Below, piece by piece: positions 1 through 7,498 of a stretch of 64,000 nt of DNA. The notes below the pieces were generated by a model. It made no database searches. It was not told where the DNA came from and worked only from the letters and a program-made list of their open reading frames with translations. Both the position numbers and the translations under genes were made by a program. Every line of letters starts with the position of its first letter. The stretch's first letter is position 1. Source of the stretch: Paludicola sp. MB14-C6 (GTDB lineage: Bacteria; Bacillota; Clostridia; Oscillospirales; Ruminococcaceae); NCBI RefSeq assembly GCF_030908625.1, contig NZ_CP133133.1, positions 1,736,001 to 1,800,000 of the forward strand, given 5' to 3'.

Positions 1-263
1 TTTTGGAATTATCTAAACGAAAGCAGATCGGTTAGATAAATATAATTATTCGACATACGGGGCATATTTTGTAACGATATGTGTTGCGAATAGACATAGA
101 TTGTTGTGGAAAAATGTCGAGGATTATAAAACAATTTAAAGGATCAATAACCAAATAGATTGTTTTTTCTATCTGGCAAAAATCATTTAATGATAGGATA
201 ATCCGCAATGAGCAGGAGTATTGTGAGATTTGGCAATACATAAATGAAAATTGGTTAAAATGA
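1..263 (+). pseudogene. Decayed REP-associated (Y1/IS200-like) transposase remnant, RAYT type
   Basis: Three reading-frame pieces together look like a shortened RAYT protein. Nucleotides 6-29 read ELSKRKQI, the usual basic N-terminal stretch. After a one-base frame change, 29-122 read RLDKYNYSTYGAYFVTIC and onward, the typical start of these HUH/Y1 transposases. In another frame, 123-263 read QFKGSITK, an in-frame TAG, then IWQKSFNDRIIRNEQEY and IWQYINENWLK, the typical C-terminal end. The middle of the gene, which should carry the HUH histidines and the catalytic tyrosine, is deleted, so it is dead. The 5' edge coincides with the window edge. Family membership is from remembered motif patterns; the lesions are read directly. 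Confidence 0.7.
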
Positions 264-276
264 GAGGAAATTTAAA

Positions 277-1458
277 ATGTCAGAAAAACAAATTACGAAA
301 AAACAACATTATATATCCCAAGGACTCCTTCGACTTTTTTCTATAGACGGAAAAAGTATCTTTGAATGTGATATTAACAAAAAGAAGCAATATAATACTA
401 GGATAGTAAATGCTATGGAGGAAAACTATACTTATGAATATCCACTGCTTGAAGATAATTTTTTGGAAAAAGAGTTTTCAAAAATTGAATCAGAGTTTAT
501 TCCTCAAATTGTAAATATAGTAAATTCTCTTGCTAACAATGTGCCTAATTTAAGTAGCATATATGAACTTGTTTCTTCGTTATTTGATACTTTCTTGCTG
601 TTTTACTATCGTAGTGGCGCGGTACTTTCAGAATTTAGCTATGGAGTTAATGATAATGAATTAAGAAAAAGAGCAAAAGTACGGCGGCTACTTGAAGTAA
701 TTACAGATCGTGTTTATCTTAAAAAGTTGGCTAACATTTTAAGAAATTGTTACTCATTTTCCGTGCTATATTCAAAAGATAATAATTTTGTTATTTCTGA
801 CCAATACATATCGACGGTTGCATTATCATTCAAAAATCAGTTTATAAATTCGTCAAATAGAGCTATTGGTATTAAAGAGAGCATGGTTCTTCTACCACTC
901 TCATCCTCTTACTATATTGCATTATTTCATGGAAAGGTTCCCGCATTTATTCAAAGTAACGAGATTTGTTCATTGTCCCAAGAAGAAGTGTTTATTATAA
1001 ATAAAATAATCTACCATAATTCTTTCAGAAAATGTGCAGGACCAAAAGAAAATACACTTGAGATATTATCACAGCAGGAGTATTCTTCTTTTGGTGCAAC
1101 GCAGGTTTTCTTTAAAAGCAATGATGGTAAATATGGCGGCTATACAAATAAGAAAGAAGTGTTTTTTTATAAAGAAGATCAAGAAATATATATACATAGA
1201 ATTGAATATGCAATGAAGTATTACGAACTAAAGAAATTATATGGTAAAGCTCACTTGCAAAATATTCGATGCCCTTGTTGTTCGGGCTATAAGTTTAAAA
1301 AGTGTTGTCTAAAAAAATATAAAAAAGCCTATCAGTCGGTAGAGGAAACCCAAAAAGCTATACAACCAGACTACAAAATTGGGAGTATTTCAGAAATGCC
1401 AATTTATGAATTCTGGAGTGGCGATGCACAATTATCAAAAAAATATCTAACAAAATAG
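277..1458 (+). CDS. DUF4238 domain protein with C-terminal SEC-C zinc motif
   Basis: 393 aa. The N-terminus (KKQHYISQGLLRLFS, about residues 8-23) matches the QHY start of DUF4238 proteins, a family of unknown biochemical role. Near the C-terminus (about residues 332-345) CPCCSGYKFKKCC is a SEC-C-like zinc-binding knuckle, as found at the end of SecA and of many accessory proteins. No signal peptide or membrane segment is visible. A GAGAGGAAA ribosome site precedes ATG 277, immediately after the dead RAYT. It is a single-gene unit closed by the hairpin at 1503-1528. Function unknown; the isolated position beside mobile-element debris suggests an accessory gene. Confidence 0.75.
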   Translation: MSEKQITKKQHYISQGLLRLFSIDGKSIFECDINKKKQYNTRIVNAMEENYTYEYPLLEDNFLEKEFSKIESEFIPQIVNIVNSLANNVPNLSSIYELVSSLFDTFLLFYYRSGAVLSEFSYGVNDNELRKRAKVRRLLEVITDRVYLKKLANILRNCYSFSVLYSKDNNFVISDQYISTVALSFKNQFINSSNRAIGIKESMVLLPLSSSYYIALFHGKVPAFIQSNEICSLSQEEVFIINKIIYHNSFRKCAGPKENTLEILSQQEYSSFGATQVFFKSNDGKYGGYTNKKEVFFYKEDQEIYIHRIEYAMKYYELKKLYGKAHLQNIRCPCCSGYKFKKCCLKKYKKAYQSVEETQKAIQPDYKIGSISEMPIYEFWSGDAQLSKKYLTK

Positions 1459-1502
1459 AAGCGTTAAACTTTCTATCATCATTTTTCCCCCATCCAAACA
1501 AC

Positions 1503-1530
1503 AAAGCCACCGAGTAATCGGTGGCTTTTG
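1503..1530. terminator. Intrinsic terminator between convergent genes
   Basis: A perfect 11-bp stem (AAAGCCACCGA / TCGGTGGCTTT) with a GTAA loop. It lies between the plus-strand DUF4238 gene and minus-strand nagB and is T-rich on either reading, so it probably serves both. Confidence 0.8.
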
Positions 1531-1545
1531 CTATATCTAATAATC

Positions 1546-2289
1546 TTATTTACCTAATTTCTTGGCAACAGTTGCGTATGCTTCTTCATCAACGATAACA
1601 GTAACGTCAGGGTGAAGTTGTAGTGCAGATGCTGGAACATCAGGAGTGATAGGTCCAAAGCAAGTTTCATAAATAATATCTGCTTTTGCTGGTCCATTAG
1701 CAATTAGCACGATTTTTTTAGCTTGCATAATGGTTTGAACGCCCATAGAGATTGCAGTCTTTGGAACTTCGTCCATAGTTGCAAAGAATCTTGCATTTGC
1801 AGTGATAGTAGATTCGGTTAAATTTACTTCATGAGTTCCCTTATCAAAGTATTTGTTTGGCTCATTGAAACCGATATGACCGTTGTTACCAATTCCAAGA
1901 AGTTGAACATCAATACCGCCTAAAGCTTTAATTAATGCTTCGTAGCGGTCACATTCAGCTTGCTTGTCGGTAGCTTTACCGTTTGGTACATTGGTGTTAG
2001 CTTTGTCTATATTAACATGATTGAAAAGTTTATCATTCATGAAATAGCGATAGCTTTGATTGTTGTTGCCATCTAAGCCAACATATTCATCAAGGTTAAC
2101 TGTTTTCACTTGAGAAAAATCAAGATCGCCATCATTGTACCAGTTAATAAGTTGTGCATATGTACCTAGCGGAGTAGATCCGGTTGCAAGACCTAAAACA
2201 CAATTCGGTTTTAATGTAATTTGTGCTGCAAAGATGCTAGCAGCTTTTTTGGACATATCTTTGTAGTCCGTTGCTTTAATCAATTTCAT
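1546..2289 (-). CDS. nagB: Glucosamine-6-phosphate deaminase
   Basis: 247 aa, close to the usual length of Firmicute NagB. Converts glucosamine 6-phosphate to fructose 6-phosphate and ammonia in amino-sugar catabolism. Visible motifs: phosphate-binding GLATGSTPLG at about 33-42, VNLDEYVGL with the catalytic Asp67, and GIGNNGHIGFNEP at 132-144 with the ring-opening His138. The start at 2289 is chosen because AAAGGAG sits just upstream; the frame stays open 19 codons further, but without a ribosome site and without family similarity. Single gene with its own short leader. Confidence 0.95.
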   Translation of the reverse strand: MKLIKATDYKDMSKKAASIFAAQITLKPNCVLGLATGSTPLGTYAQLINWYNDGDLDFSQVKTVNLDEYVGLDGNNNQSYRYFMNDKLFNHVNIDKANTNVPNGKATDKQAECDRYEALIKALGGIDVQLLGIGNNGHIGFNEPNKYFDKGTHEVNLTESTITANARFFATMDEVPKTAISMGVQTIMQAKKIVLIANGPAKADIIYETCFGPITPDVPASALQLHPDVTVIVDEEAYATVAKKLGK

Positions 2290-2371
2290 TTGTAACGCTC
2301 CTTTGAGCAGGTTACATGAAAAATAATGAATAAAATCGTAACCCACCCTAATATTTTATCTCATACATACT

Positions 2372-2380
2372 ATCATAGCA
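2372..2380 (-). promoter_or_regulatory. Possible extended -10 promoter for nagB
   Basis: On the minus strand, TGC followed by TATGAT forms an extended -10 element about 85 bp upstream of nagB. The -35 is weak. The leader contains a GGTTAC/GTAACC inverted repeat at about 2312-2343. Inferred only. Confidence 0.35.
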
Positions 2381-2435
2381 CTTTTTTTATAAAAGGTACA
2401 GTCTATTTGTAATAAAACATTACAAAATTTTAAGA

Positions 2436-3806
2436 TTACAATTTATTGATAATTTTTTTAGCAGCTTTATAAACATCCCCACAGCCTAACGTAATAATTA
2501 AATCACCTTCTTGAGCAATAGAAACGACATAATCAGCAATTTCGTCAAAGGTAGGAAACCACAAACAGCCATCTATTTTATCAGCTAAATCTTTGGCATA
2601 TATGTTATAAGTGTTTTTTTCACGTGAACCCATGATTTCGGATAACACAACAATGTCAGCAATGCTTAAAACATCTGCAAAGTAATCTAAATGGAGCTTT
2701 GTTCTAGAATAGGTGAATGGTTGATGAACAGCGATAACACGTTTAAAGTTCATGGCTTTTGCAGCATCTAGTGTGACTTTTATTTCAGCTGGATGGTGTG
2801 CATAATCATCAACAATGGTAATACCGTTTTTAACGGCGAGAAGTTCAAATCGTCTGCCTGCACCTTTAAATTCAGCCAATCCCGCTTTTACTTGTTCAAA
2901 GGTGGCGCCAGCATTTAATGCAGCTACACAAGCAGAAATCGAGTTGGTTACATTGTGTTTTCCGGGAACGTAAAGGTCAAGATTACCTAATAATTCGCCT
3001 TTATGCATCAGATCAAAAGTGGTATGGATTTTACCTTCATGCATAACTATATTTTGAGCATAGTAGTCATTTTTATCTGTCAATCCAAAGGTGATTACTT
3101 TCTTATCAATTCCAATTAAGGCTTTTGCAACTTCAGGATCATCACCATTTGCAATAATTAAATTAGTAGTTAACTCACAGAATTTATGGAAGGAAGCAAT
3201 TAGATTATCCATAGTTTTGAAATAATCCATATGGTCTTCATCAATATTTAAAATAATTGCTGTATCAGGATATAGCTTTAAAAAAGTGTCAACGAACTCA
3301 CAAGCTTCACAAACCATCGTTTGGCTTTTGCCCGCCCTTCCATTGCCACCAATAGAAGGCAGCTTTCCGCCAATTACAGCGGTAGGATCTAAGTTAGCAT
3401 GTAATAGAATTTGGGTAAGCATAGATGTTGTAGTTGTTTTACCATGTGTTCCACTAACGCAAATTGCATTTTGATAACGATGGGTAATTAAACCAAGTAG
3501 CTCACTTCGTTCAACGACAGGAACGCCACTGGCTTTTGCAGCTATGAGTTCTTCATTATCTGCCATAATAGCAGCTGTGTGAACGATTAAATCTGCACCC
3601 TCTATATTTTCTTTTTTTTGTCCCATCATAACGGGAATTCCCAAAGATTTTACAAGTTCAAGAGTATCGGAAGGATTATTATCGGAACCTGTTAAATAAT
3701 AACCTTCGTGATGTAGGATTTGTGCCAATGGAAACATTCCAGAGCCACCAATTCCAATAAAATGAATATGTTTTTTGCCATTAAGAATATGAGAATCTAT
3801 GTTCAT
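2436..3806 (-). CDS. murC: UDP-N-acetylmuramate--L-alanine ligase
   Basis: 456 aa. Adds L-alanine to UDP-MurNAc, the first cytoplasmic step of peptidoglycan stem peptide synthesis. The N-terminal Rossmann motif GIGGSGM is at about 18-24, the Mur ligase ATP loop GTHGKTTTT at about 119-127, and DDYAHHPAEI lies in the C-terminal half, as expected for MurC. Two starts are possible: ATG at 3806, about 12 nt after a GAGGTG box, or GTG at 3821, which lacks a ribosome site. I prefer the ATG. The gene stands alone, divergent from spoVG. Confidence 0.95.
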   Translation of the reverse strand: MNIDSHILNGKKHIHFIGIGGSGMFPLAQILHHEGYYLTGSDNNPSDTLELVKSLGIPVMMGQKKENIEGADLIVHTAAIMADNEELIAAKASGVPVVERSELLGLITHRYQNAICVSGTHGKTTTTSMLTQILLHANLDPTAVIGGKLPSIGGNGRAGKSQTMVCEACEFVDTFLKLYPDTAIILNIDEDHMDYFKTMDNLIASFHKFCELTTNLIIANGDDPEVAKALIGIDKKVITFGLTDKNDYYAQNIVMHEGKIHTTFDLMHKGELLGNLDLYVPGKHNVTNSISACVAALNAGATFEQVKAGLAEFKGAGRRFELLAVKNGITIVDDYAHHPAEIKVTLDAAKAMNFKRVIAVHQPFTYSRTKLHLDYFADVLSIADIVVLSEIMGSREKNTYNIYAKDLADKIDGCLWFPTFDEIADYVVSIAQEGDLIITLGCGDVYKAAKKIINKL

Positions 3807-4125
3807 AATTGTCGGTTGCACCTCGCTTTATTGCTTCATTCATTTGTAAATAGTATTGACAAAATGAAATTACTCTTATCTATTATATTGCATTGCATTA
3901 TGAAAATAAACAATTATCTGAAATTAATTTTAATCTTTTAAGAAAATTGCGTATATCAAATATAAAATTTGCCAAACATAATGACAAATAGAGTTTCGTA
4001 TGCCATTTTCTAATGAAAAAATGAATATAGTTATATGGCATAGACAATAGAACCGATGTGTCCGACGAGTATCGGAATCATAAAATCTCTATTAACGTAA
4101 TGCGTCGGAGAAATGGAGCTTAAGT
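3807..4125. promoter_or_regulatory. murC/spoVG divergent intergenic region with two inverted repeats
   Basis: About 320 bp without a gene. It holds two perfect interleaved inverted repeats before spoVG: TATGCCAT at 3999-4006 with ATGGCATA at 4035-4042, and TCCGACG at 4061-4067 with CGTCGGA at 4103-4109. The second arm ends just before the spoVG ribosome site (GGAG at 4115-4118), so a leader hairpin could affect access to it. I could not place a convincing sigma-A or sigma-H promoter. Confidence 0.4.
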
Positions 4126-4401
4126 ATGAACATAACGGACATCAAGATTCGTAAGTTAATTAGTGAAGGAAGACTAAGAGCAATTATTTCAATTACAATT
4201 GAGGATACCATAGCAATCCATGATATTAAGGTAATTGAAGGCCCAACAAGATTATTTATTGCAATGCCAAGCCGCAGAGATGACAACGGTGTATTTCGTG
4301 ATATTGTTCATCCAATTACCCCCGAGGCAAGAACGGAAATAGAAGGAATTTTATTAGATGCATATAAAGAGCATATCGCGCAAATAGAAGCAGAAGAATA
4401 A
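4126..4401 (+). CDS. spoVG: SpoVG, RNA/DNA-binding regulator
   Basis: 91 aa, full family length. The start (MNITDIKIRKL) and the central RLFIAMPSRR and FRDIVHPITPEAR motifs are diagnostic of SpoVG. In Bacilli it affects asymmetric septation at sporulation and acts as a nucleic-acid-binding regulator; here that role is inferred from family. TGGAG sits 7 nt before ATG. It is monocistronic, closed by a strong terminator, and flanked by murC and hemW rather than by the purR-yabJ neighbourhood known in Bacillus. Confidence 0.95.
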   Translation: MNITDIKIRKLISEGRLRAIISITIEDTIAIHDIKVIEGPTRLFIAMPSRRDDNGVFRDIVHPITPEARTEIEGILLDAYKEHIAQIEAEE

Positions 4402-4411
4402 AAAGGGAACG

Positions 4412-4449
4412 ACAACCGTTAAAGCAACTTGCTTTAACGGTTGTTTTTA
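4412..4449 (+). terminator. spoVG intrinsic terminator
   Basis: A perfect 14-bp stem (4412-4425 with 4431-4444, core ACAACCGTTAAAGC) with a 5-nt loop, running into a T tract. Confidence 0.9.
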
Positions 4450-4454
4450 TGTGA

Positions 4455-4487
4455 CAAAAAAAGAAAGTAAGGCAAAAGCCTTACTTT
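4455..4487 (-). terminator. hemW/rsmA intrinsic terminator
   Basis: A 10-bp stem (AAAGTAAGGC at 4464-4473 with GCCTTACTTT at 4478-4487) and a 4-nt loop. On the minus strand it is followed by a long T run (the A run at 4455-4462), so it terminates the rsmA-hemW transcript. Confidence 0.85.
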
Positions 4488-4603
4488 TAGTGGGGGTAGT
4501 ATATGAAAAAGAGTCATACTTAACTCCGTGGATGTCGTTACCACTATTTTATCCTAATTTTAACAATGTGTCAAGCGTTTCATTCTATAATTATAACAAA
4601 TAG

Positions 4604-5764
4604 TTAAAGCTTTGTTGCTTTATACAAATTTAAGCTGGAGTTTTCATTAACGGCTATTGCATTTAGTAAATCTGAAATTAGAGTATTTGATATTAAAAAG
4701 CCTTGAGGAGTGAGAGAAAGGTAATCGTTTTTTATGTTTCCAAGTCCATATTGCTCATATTGTTCGGCTTTTCTTAATAGTTTATTTTTATCAACTCCAA
4801 AATCTGAGACTAACCTATTAAACGCTAACCCTTTTTTTAAACGTAATTGTAACATCACATATTCTTCAAGATCGTTTGAATGGGTATCGGAATAAAGAAT
4901 ATGATTTCCATTTGTGAAGATATACTCGTCAATGTCATTGGGATGATAAAACCGTTTTGTTCCAAGATGAGAATGTGCAGAAGCACCAAATCCAATATAA
5001 TCCTCACAATTCCAGTATTTCAGGTTGTGGAGACTTTCAAACCCGACTTTAGAAAAGTTAGAAATCTCATATTGTGCAAAACCCATATTTTCTAAAAAAG
5101 AAACAGTATGAAGATAAATATCCGATTGTAAATCTTCATCCCCACAATGATTGATAATAGCACTATTGTAAAAAGGTGTATTCGGTTCGATTTTTAACAT
5201 ATAAGCAGAAATATGTGTAATGGGAAGTGTGGTAATGTGGGCTAATGTTTTCGAAACACTTTCCAGTGTTTGATAAGGAGTTCCTAACATTAAGTCTAAA
5301 GAGATGTTGAAAATTCCTGCTTCTCTTGCAAAGCAAATTGCTGTTTCGACTTGATTGGGTTTATGCGTTCGACCTAATGCTGACAGTTCGTTTTCATGAT
5401 TGGATTGCATGCCAAATGATATGCGATTCACACCTGCTTGCTTATAAGCTTTACATTTTTCTAAGGAAACGGAATTGGGGTTTGCTTCTATCGTGATTTC
5501 CCCTTTAAGCGAAAAAACATCTTTAGCGGTTTGGATGATACGTTCAATCCATTCTGGTTTCATTAAGCTAGGTGTCCCACCACCAAAATAAAGGGTATCT
5601 GCAATATATCCCTTATCATGATACGATTTCATATGTGTAACAATTGTATTGATATATTTTTCTGCTAATAACGATTGATAGGGAACGGAATAAAAGTCAC
5701 AGTAGGGGCATTTTGTTGCGCAAAACGGAATATGCACATACAGCCCGATAGATTCAGTCATCAC
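4604..5764 (-). CDS. hemW: Radical SAM heme chaperone HemW (HemN-like)
   Basis: 386 aa. Radical SAM protein with the cluster motif C15xxxC19xxC22 followed by DF; it lacks the fourth cysteine of true HemN, which is the HemW signature. GGGTPSL and the C-terminal HemN domain are present. HemW is thought to deliver heme to target proteins and is often misnamed coproporphyrinogen oxidase. It abuts the rsmA stop codon with no gap. GTG at 5764 has AAAGGA 7 nt upstream; ATG at 5761 is the alternative. A two-gene operon with rsmA. Confidence 0.9.
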   Translation of the reverse strand: MMTESIGLYVHIPFCATKCPYCDFYSVPYQSLLAEKYINTIVTHMKSYHDKGYIADTLYFGGGTPSLMKPEWIERIIQTAKDVFSLKGEITIEANPNSVSLEKCKAYKQAGVNRISFGMQSNHENELSALGRTHKPNQVETAICFAREAGIFNISLDLMLGTPYQTLESVSKTLAHITTLPITHISAYMLKIEPNTPFYNSAIINHCGDEDLQSDIYLHTVSFLENMGFAQYEISNFSKVGFESLHNLKYWNCEDYIGFGASAHSHLGTKRFYHPNDIDEYIFTNGNHILYSDTHSNDLEEYVMLQLRLKKGLAFNRLVSDFGVDKNKLLRKAEQYEQYGLGNIKNDYLSLTPQGFLISNTLISDLLNAIAVNENSSLNLYKATKL

Positions 5765-6625
5765 TTACGCTTCCTTTACTAGCTGGTTGGATAATAAGAT
5801 AAATTGTTCTAAGGTTAGCTCTTCTGCTCTTGCCGTTGGTTTGAGCCCAACTTCTGCTAAGGCTGCAATAACAACTTCTTTTTTTATGCCCATAAGCGAA
5901 GAAACAGGGTTTGCCAGTGTTTTTCTTCTTTGAGAAAATGCGGCACGAATTAACTTAAATAAATGTTGCTCATTTTCTACATTCCTTGGAGTTTCTTGTT
6001 TGATGTCTAAGCGGATGACCGTTGAATCCACATTGGGAGCGGGCATAAAGCTGCCTCTTGATACTTGAAACAATACCTTTGGATCACTGTAATAGCAAAC
6101 AGCAGCGGTTACAGCACCACAATCTCTCGTGCCCATTTTTGCGCATAAACGCTGTGCAGCCTCTTTTTGCACCATTACTGTGATTGATTGAATTGGCAAA
6201 CGTTGTTCCAATAATCCCATGATAATAGGCGAAGTGATATAGTAAGGCAAATTTGCACAAACTGCAACATTCATACCTTTAAATTCTTCTTGAATCAGTT
6301 TGGCTAAATCAACCTTTAAAACATCTTCATTAATAACTTTAACATTGTTGTATTCCGACAGCGTTTCGTTTAATACGGGGATTAGCTTGCTGTCTATTTC
6401 AATTGCAACTACTTTTTTTGCCCTCTTTGCAAGCTCTACTGTTAATACGCCGAACCCTGTTCCAATTTCAATAATACCGAAGTCTTGGTTAGCATTACCC
6501 ATTTCTGCAATTCGTGGACAAACGCTTGGATTGATAAGAAAGTTTTGACCAAGTGATTTAGAAAAAGTAAAGCCATGACGTTTCATAATATCTTTTATTG
6601 TGTTTATATTTGAAAGATTGTTCAT
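5765..6625 (-). CDS. rsmA: 16S rRNA (adenine1518/1519-N6) dimethyltransferase
   Basis: 286 aa, normal for RsmA/KsgA. Dimethylates two adenines in the 3' terminal helix 45 of 16S rRNA late in 30S assembly. Motifs in order: SLGQNFLINP (about 24-33), SAM-binding EIGTGFGVLT (about 53-62) and the catalytic NLPYYITSPI. AAAAGGAG lies just before ATG 6625. First gene of a two-gene minus-strand operon with hemW. Confidence 0.96.
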   Translation of the reverse strand: MNNLSNINTIKDIMKRHGFTFSKSLGQNFLINPSVCPRIAEMGNANQDFGIIEIGTGFGVLTVELAKRAKKVVAIEIDSKLIPVLNETLSEYNNVKVINEDVLKVDLAKLIQEEFKGMNVAVCANLPYYITSPIIMGLLEQRLPIQSITVMVQKEAAQRLCAKMGTRDCGAVTAAVCYYSDPKVLFQVSRGSFMPAPNVDSTVIRLDIKQETPRNVENEQHLFKLIRAAFSQRRKTLANPVSSLMGIKKEVVIAALAEVGLKPTARAEELTLEQFILLSNQLVKEA

Positions 6626-6657
6626 TGAAAACTCCTTTTGTGTTTCTTATTAGTACT

Positions 6658-6686
6658 ATTATAACGGAAAGTTGTATTATTGTATA
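6658..6686 (-). promoter_or_regulatory. Promoter for rsmA-hemW
   Basis: Minus-strand -10 TATAAT (6658-6663) with a weaker -35 TATACA (6681-6686) at 17-bp spacing, about 35 bp before the rsmA start. Confidence 0.5.
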
Positions 6687-6717
6687 GAGGAATTGATTGA
6701 AATGGAAAAAGATAGGA

Positions 6718-6746
6718 TTGCAAAAAATTGCAAGTTAACGTATAAT
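6718..6746 (+). promoter_or_regulatory. Promoter for the dCMP deaminase gene
   Basis: TTGCAA (6718-6723), a 17-bp spacer, then a perfect TATAAT (6741-6746), 39 bp before the start codon at 6786. Confidence 0.65.
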
Positions 6747-6785
6747 GAAAACATAAATTCGTAATCCATTTAAGGAGGAACAAAT

Positions 6786-7274
6786 ATGACAAGACGAGAT
6801 AAAATAAATTATTATTTAGATATTGCTCAAGCAGTTTTAGAAAGAGGAACTTGCCTTAGAAGAAATTATGGTGCAATCATTGTGAACAATGATGAGATTG
6901 TTTCAACCGGTTATGTTGGCGCACCAAGAGGAAGAGAAAATTGTTCTGATTTAGGTTATTGCACAAGGGAAAAGTTGAATATTCCAAGAGGAGAACGATA
7001 TGAGCTTTGCCGATCTGTGCATGCGGAAGCAAATGCAATTATATCTGCTTCAAGAAATCAAATGATTGGTGCAACTTTGTATTTGGTTGGGGTAAACTAT
7101 GCAACTAAAGAATTGATTCCTGATGCTGCTCCTTGTTCTATGTGTAAACGAATGATTATCAATGCCGGAATCGGTACTGTTATCGTGCGCAATACAAAAG
7201 AAGAATATACTACATACAATGTGGAAAATTGGATATCCGAAGATGAATCCTTGGAAGGTAAATTAGGGTATTAA
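6786..7274 (+). CDS. dCMP deaminase family protein (ComEB-like)
   Basis: 162 aa zinc deaminase. The catalytic HAE is at 79-81 and the second zinc pair PCSMC at 116-120. An insertion with more Cys residues (CSDLGYC at about 53-59) between the N-terminus and HAE is typical of dCMP deaminases and ComEB, which often carry an extra structural zinc. Probably converts dCMP to dUMP for thymidylate synthesis; cytidine deaminase activity is less likely. Strong AAGGAGG before ATG. Monocistronic. Confidence 0.85.
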   Translation: MTRRDKINYYLDIAQAVLERGTCLRRNYGAIIVNNDEIVSTGYVGAPRGRENCSDLGYCTREKLNIPRGERYELCRSVHAEANAIISASRNQMIGATLYLVGVNYATKELIPDAAPCSMCKRMIINAGIGTVIVRNTKEEYTTYNVENWISEDESLEGKLGY

Positions 7275-7283
7275 TATTTCATG

Positions 7284-7316
7284 AAAGCTCCTCTAATGTA
7301 AATAGAGGAGCTTTTT
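7284..7316 (+). terminator. Terminator after the dCMP deaminase gene
   Basis: Stem AAAGCTCCTCTA (7284-7295) with TAGAGGAGCTTT (7303-7314) and a T tail. Confidence 0.85.
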
Positions 7317-7443
7317 AGTTATATTTTACAAACAATAAACCCGTAACTTATGTATTTTAACTAAAAAGAATGATTGAGCATGAAAAAAGTTCGGCGTTTC
7401 ATAAATTGATATTTTTGTGGAAAAATGATATTATACTAATGTA

Positions 7444-7459
7444 GTATATTTTAATATAC
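7444..7459. promoter_or_regulatory. Palindrome in the pflB leader
   Basis: GTATAT-TTTA-ATATAC, 40 bp before pflB and just after a TATACT -10-like box at 7432-7437. It could be an operator for anaerobic control; no partner -35 at good spacing was found. Confidence 0.3.
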
Positions 7460-7498
7460 GTTATTGGTATACATTGTATTTGATAAAGGAGAAAAGAG

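Noticed and set aside
32..241. Open frame of 69 codons on the minus strand
   Set aside because: It lies opposite the RAYT remnant, whose plus-strand fragments match a known family; the minus-strand product resembles nothing and has no ribosome site.
4604..5764. Coproporphyrinogen III dehydrogenase (HemN)
   Set aside because: The cluster motif lacks the fourth cysteine of HemN, which fits HemW instead.
7406..7437. pflB promoter TTGATA with TATACT
   Set aside because: The spacing is 20 bp, too long for a confident call.
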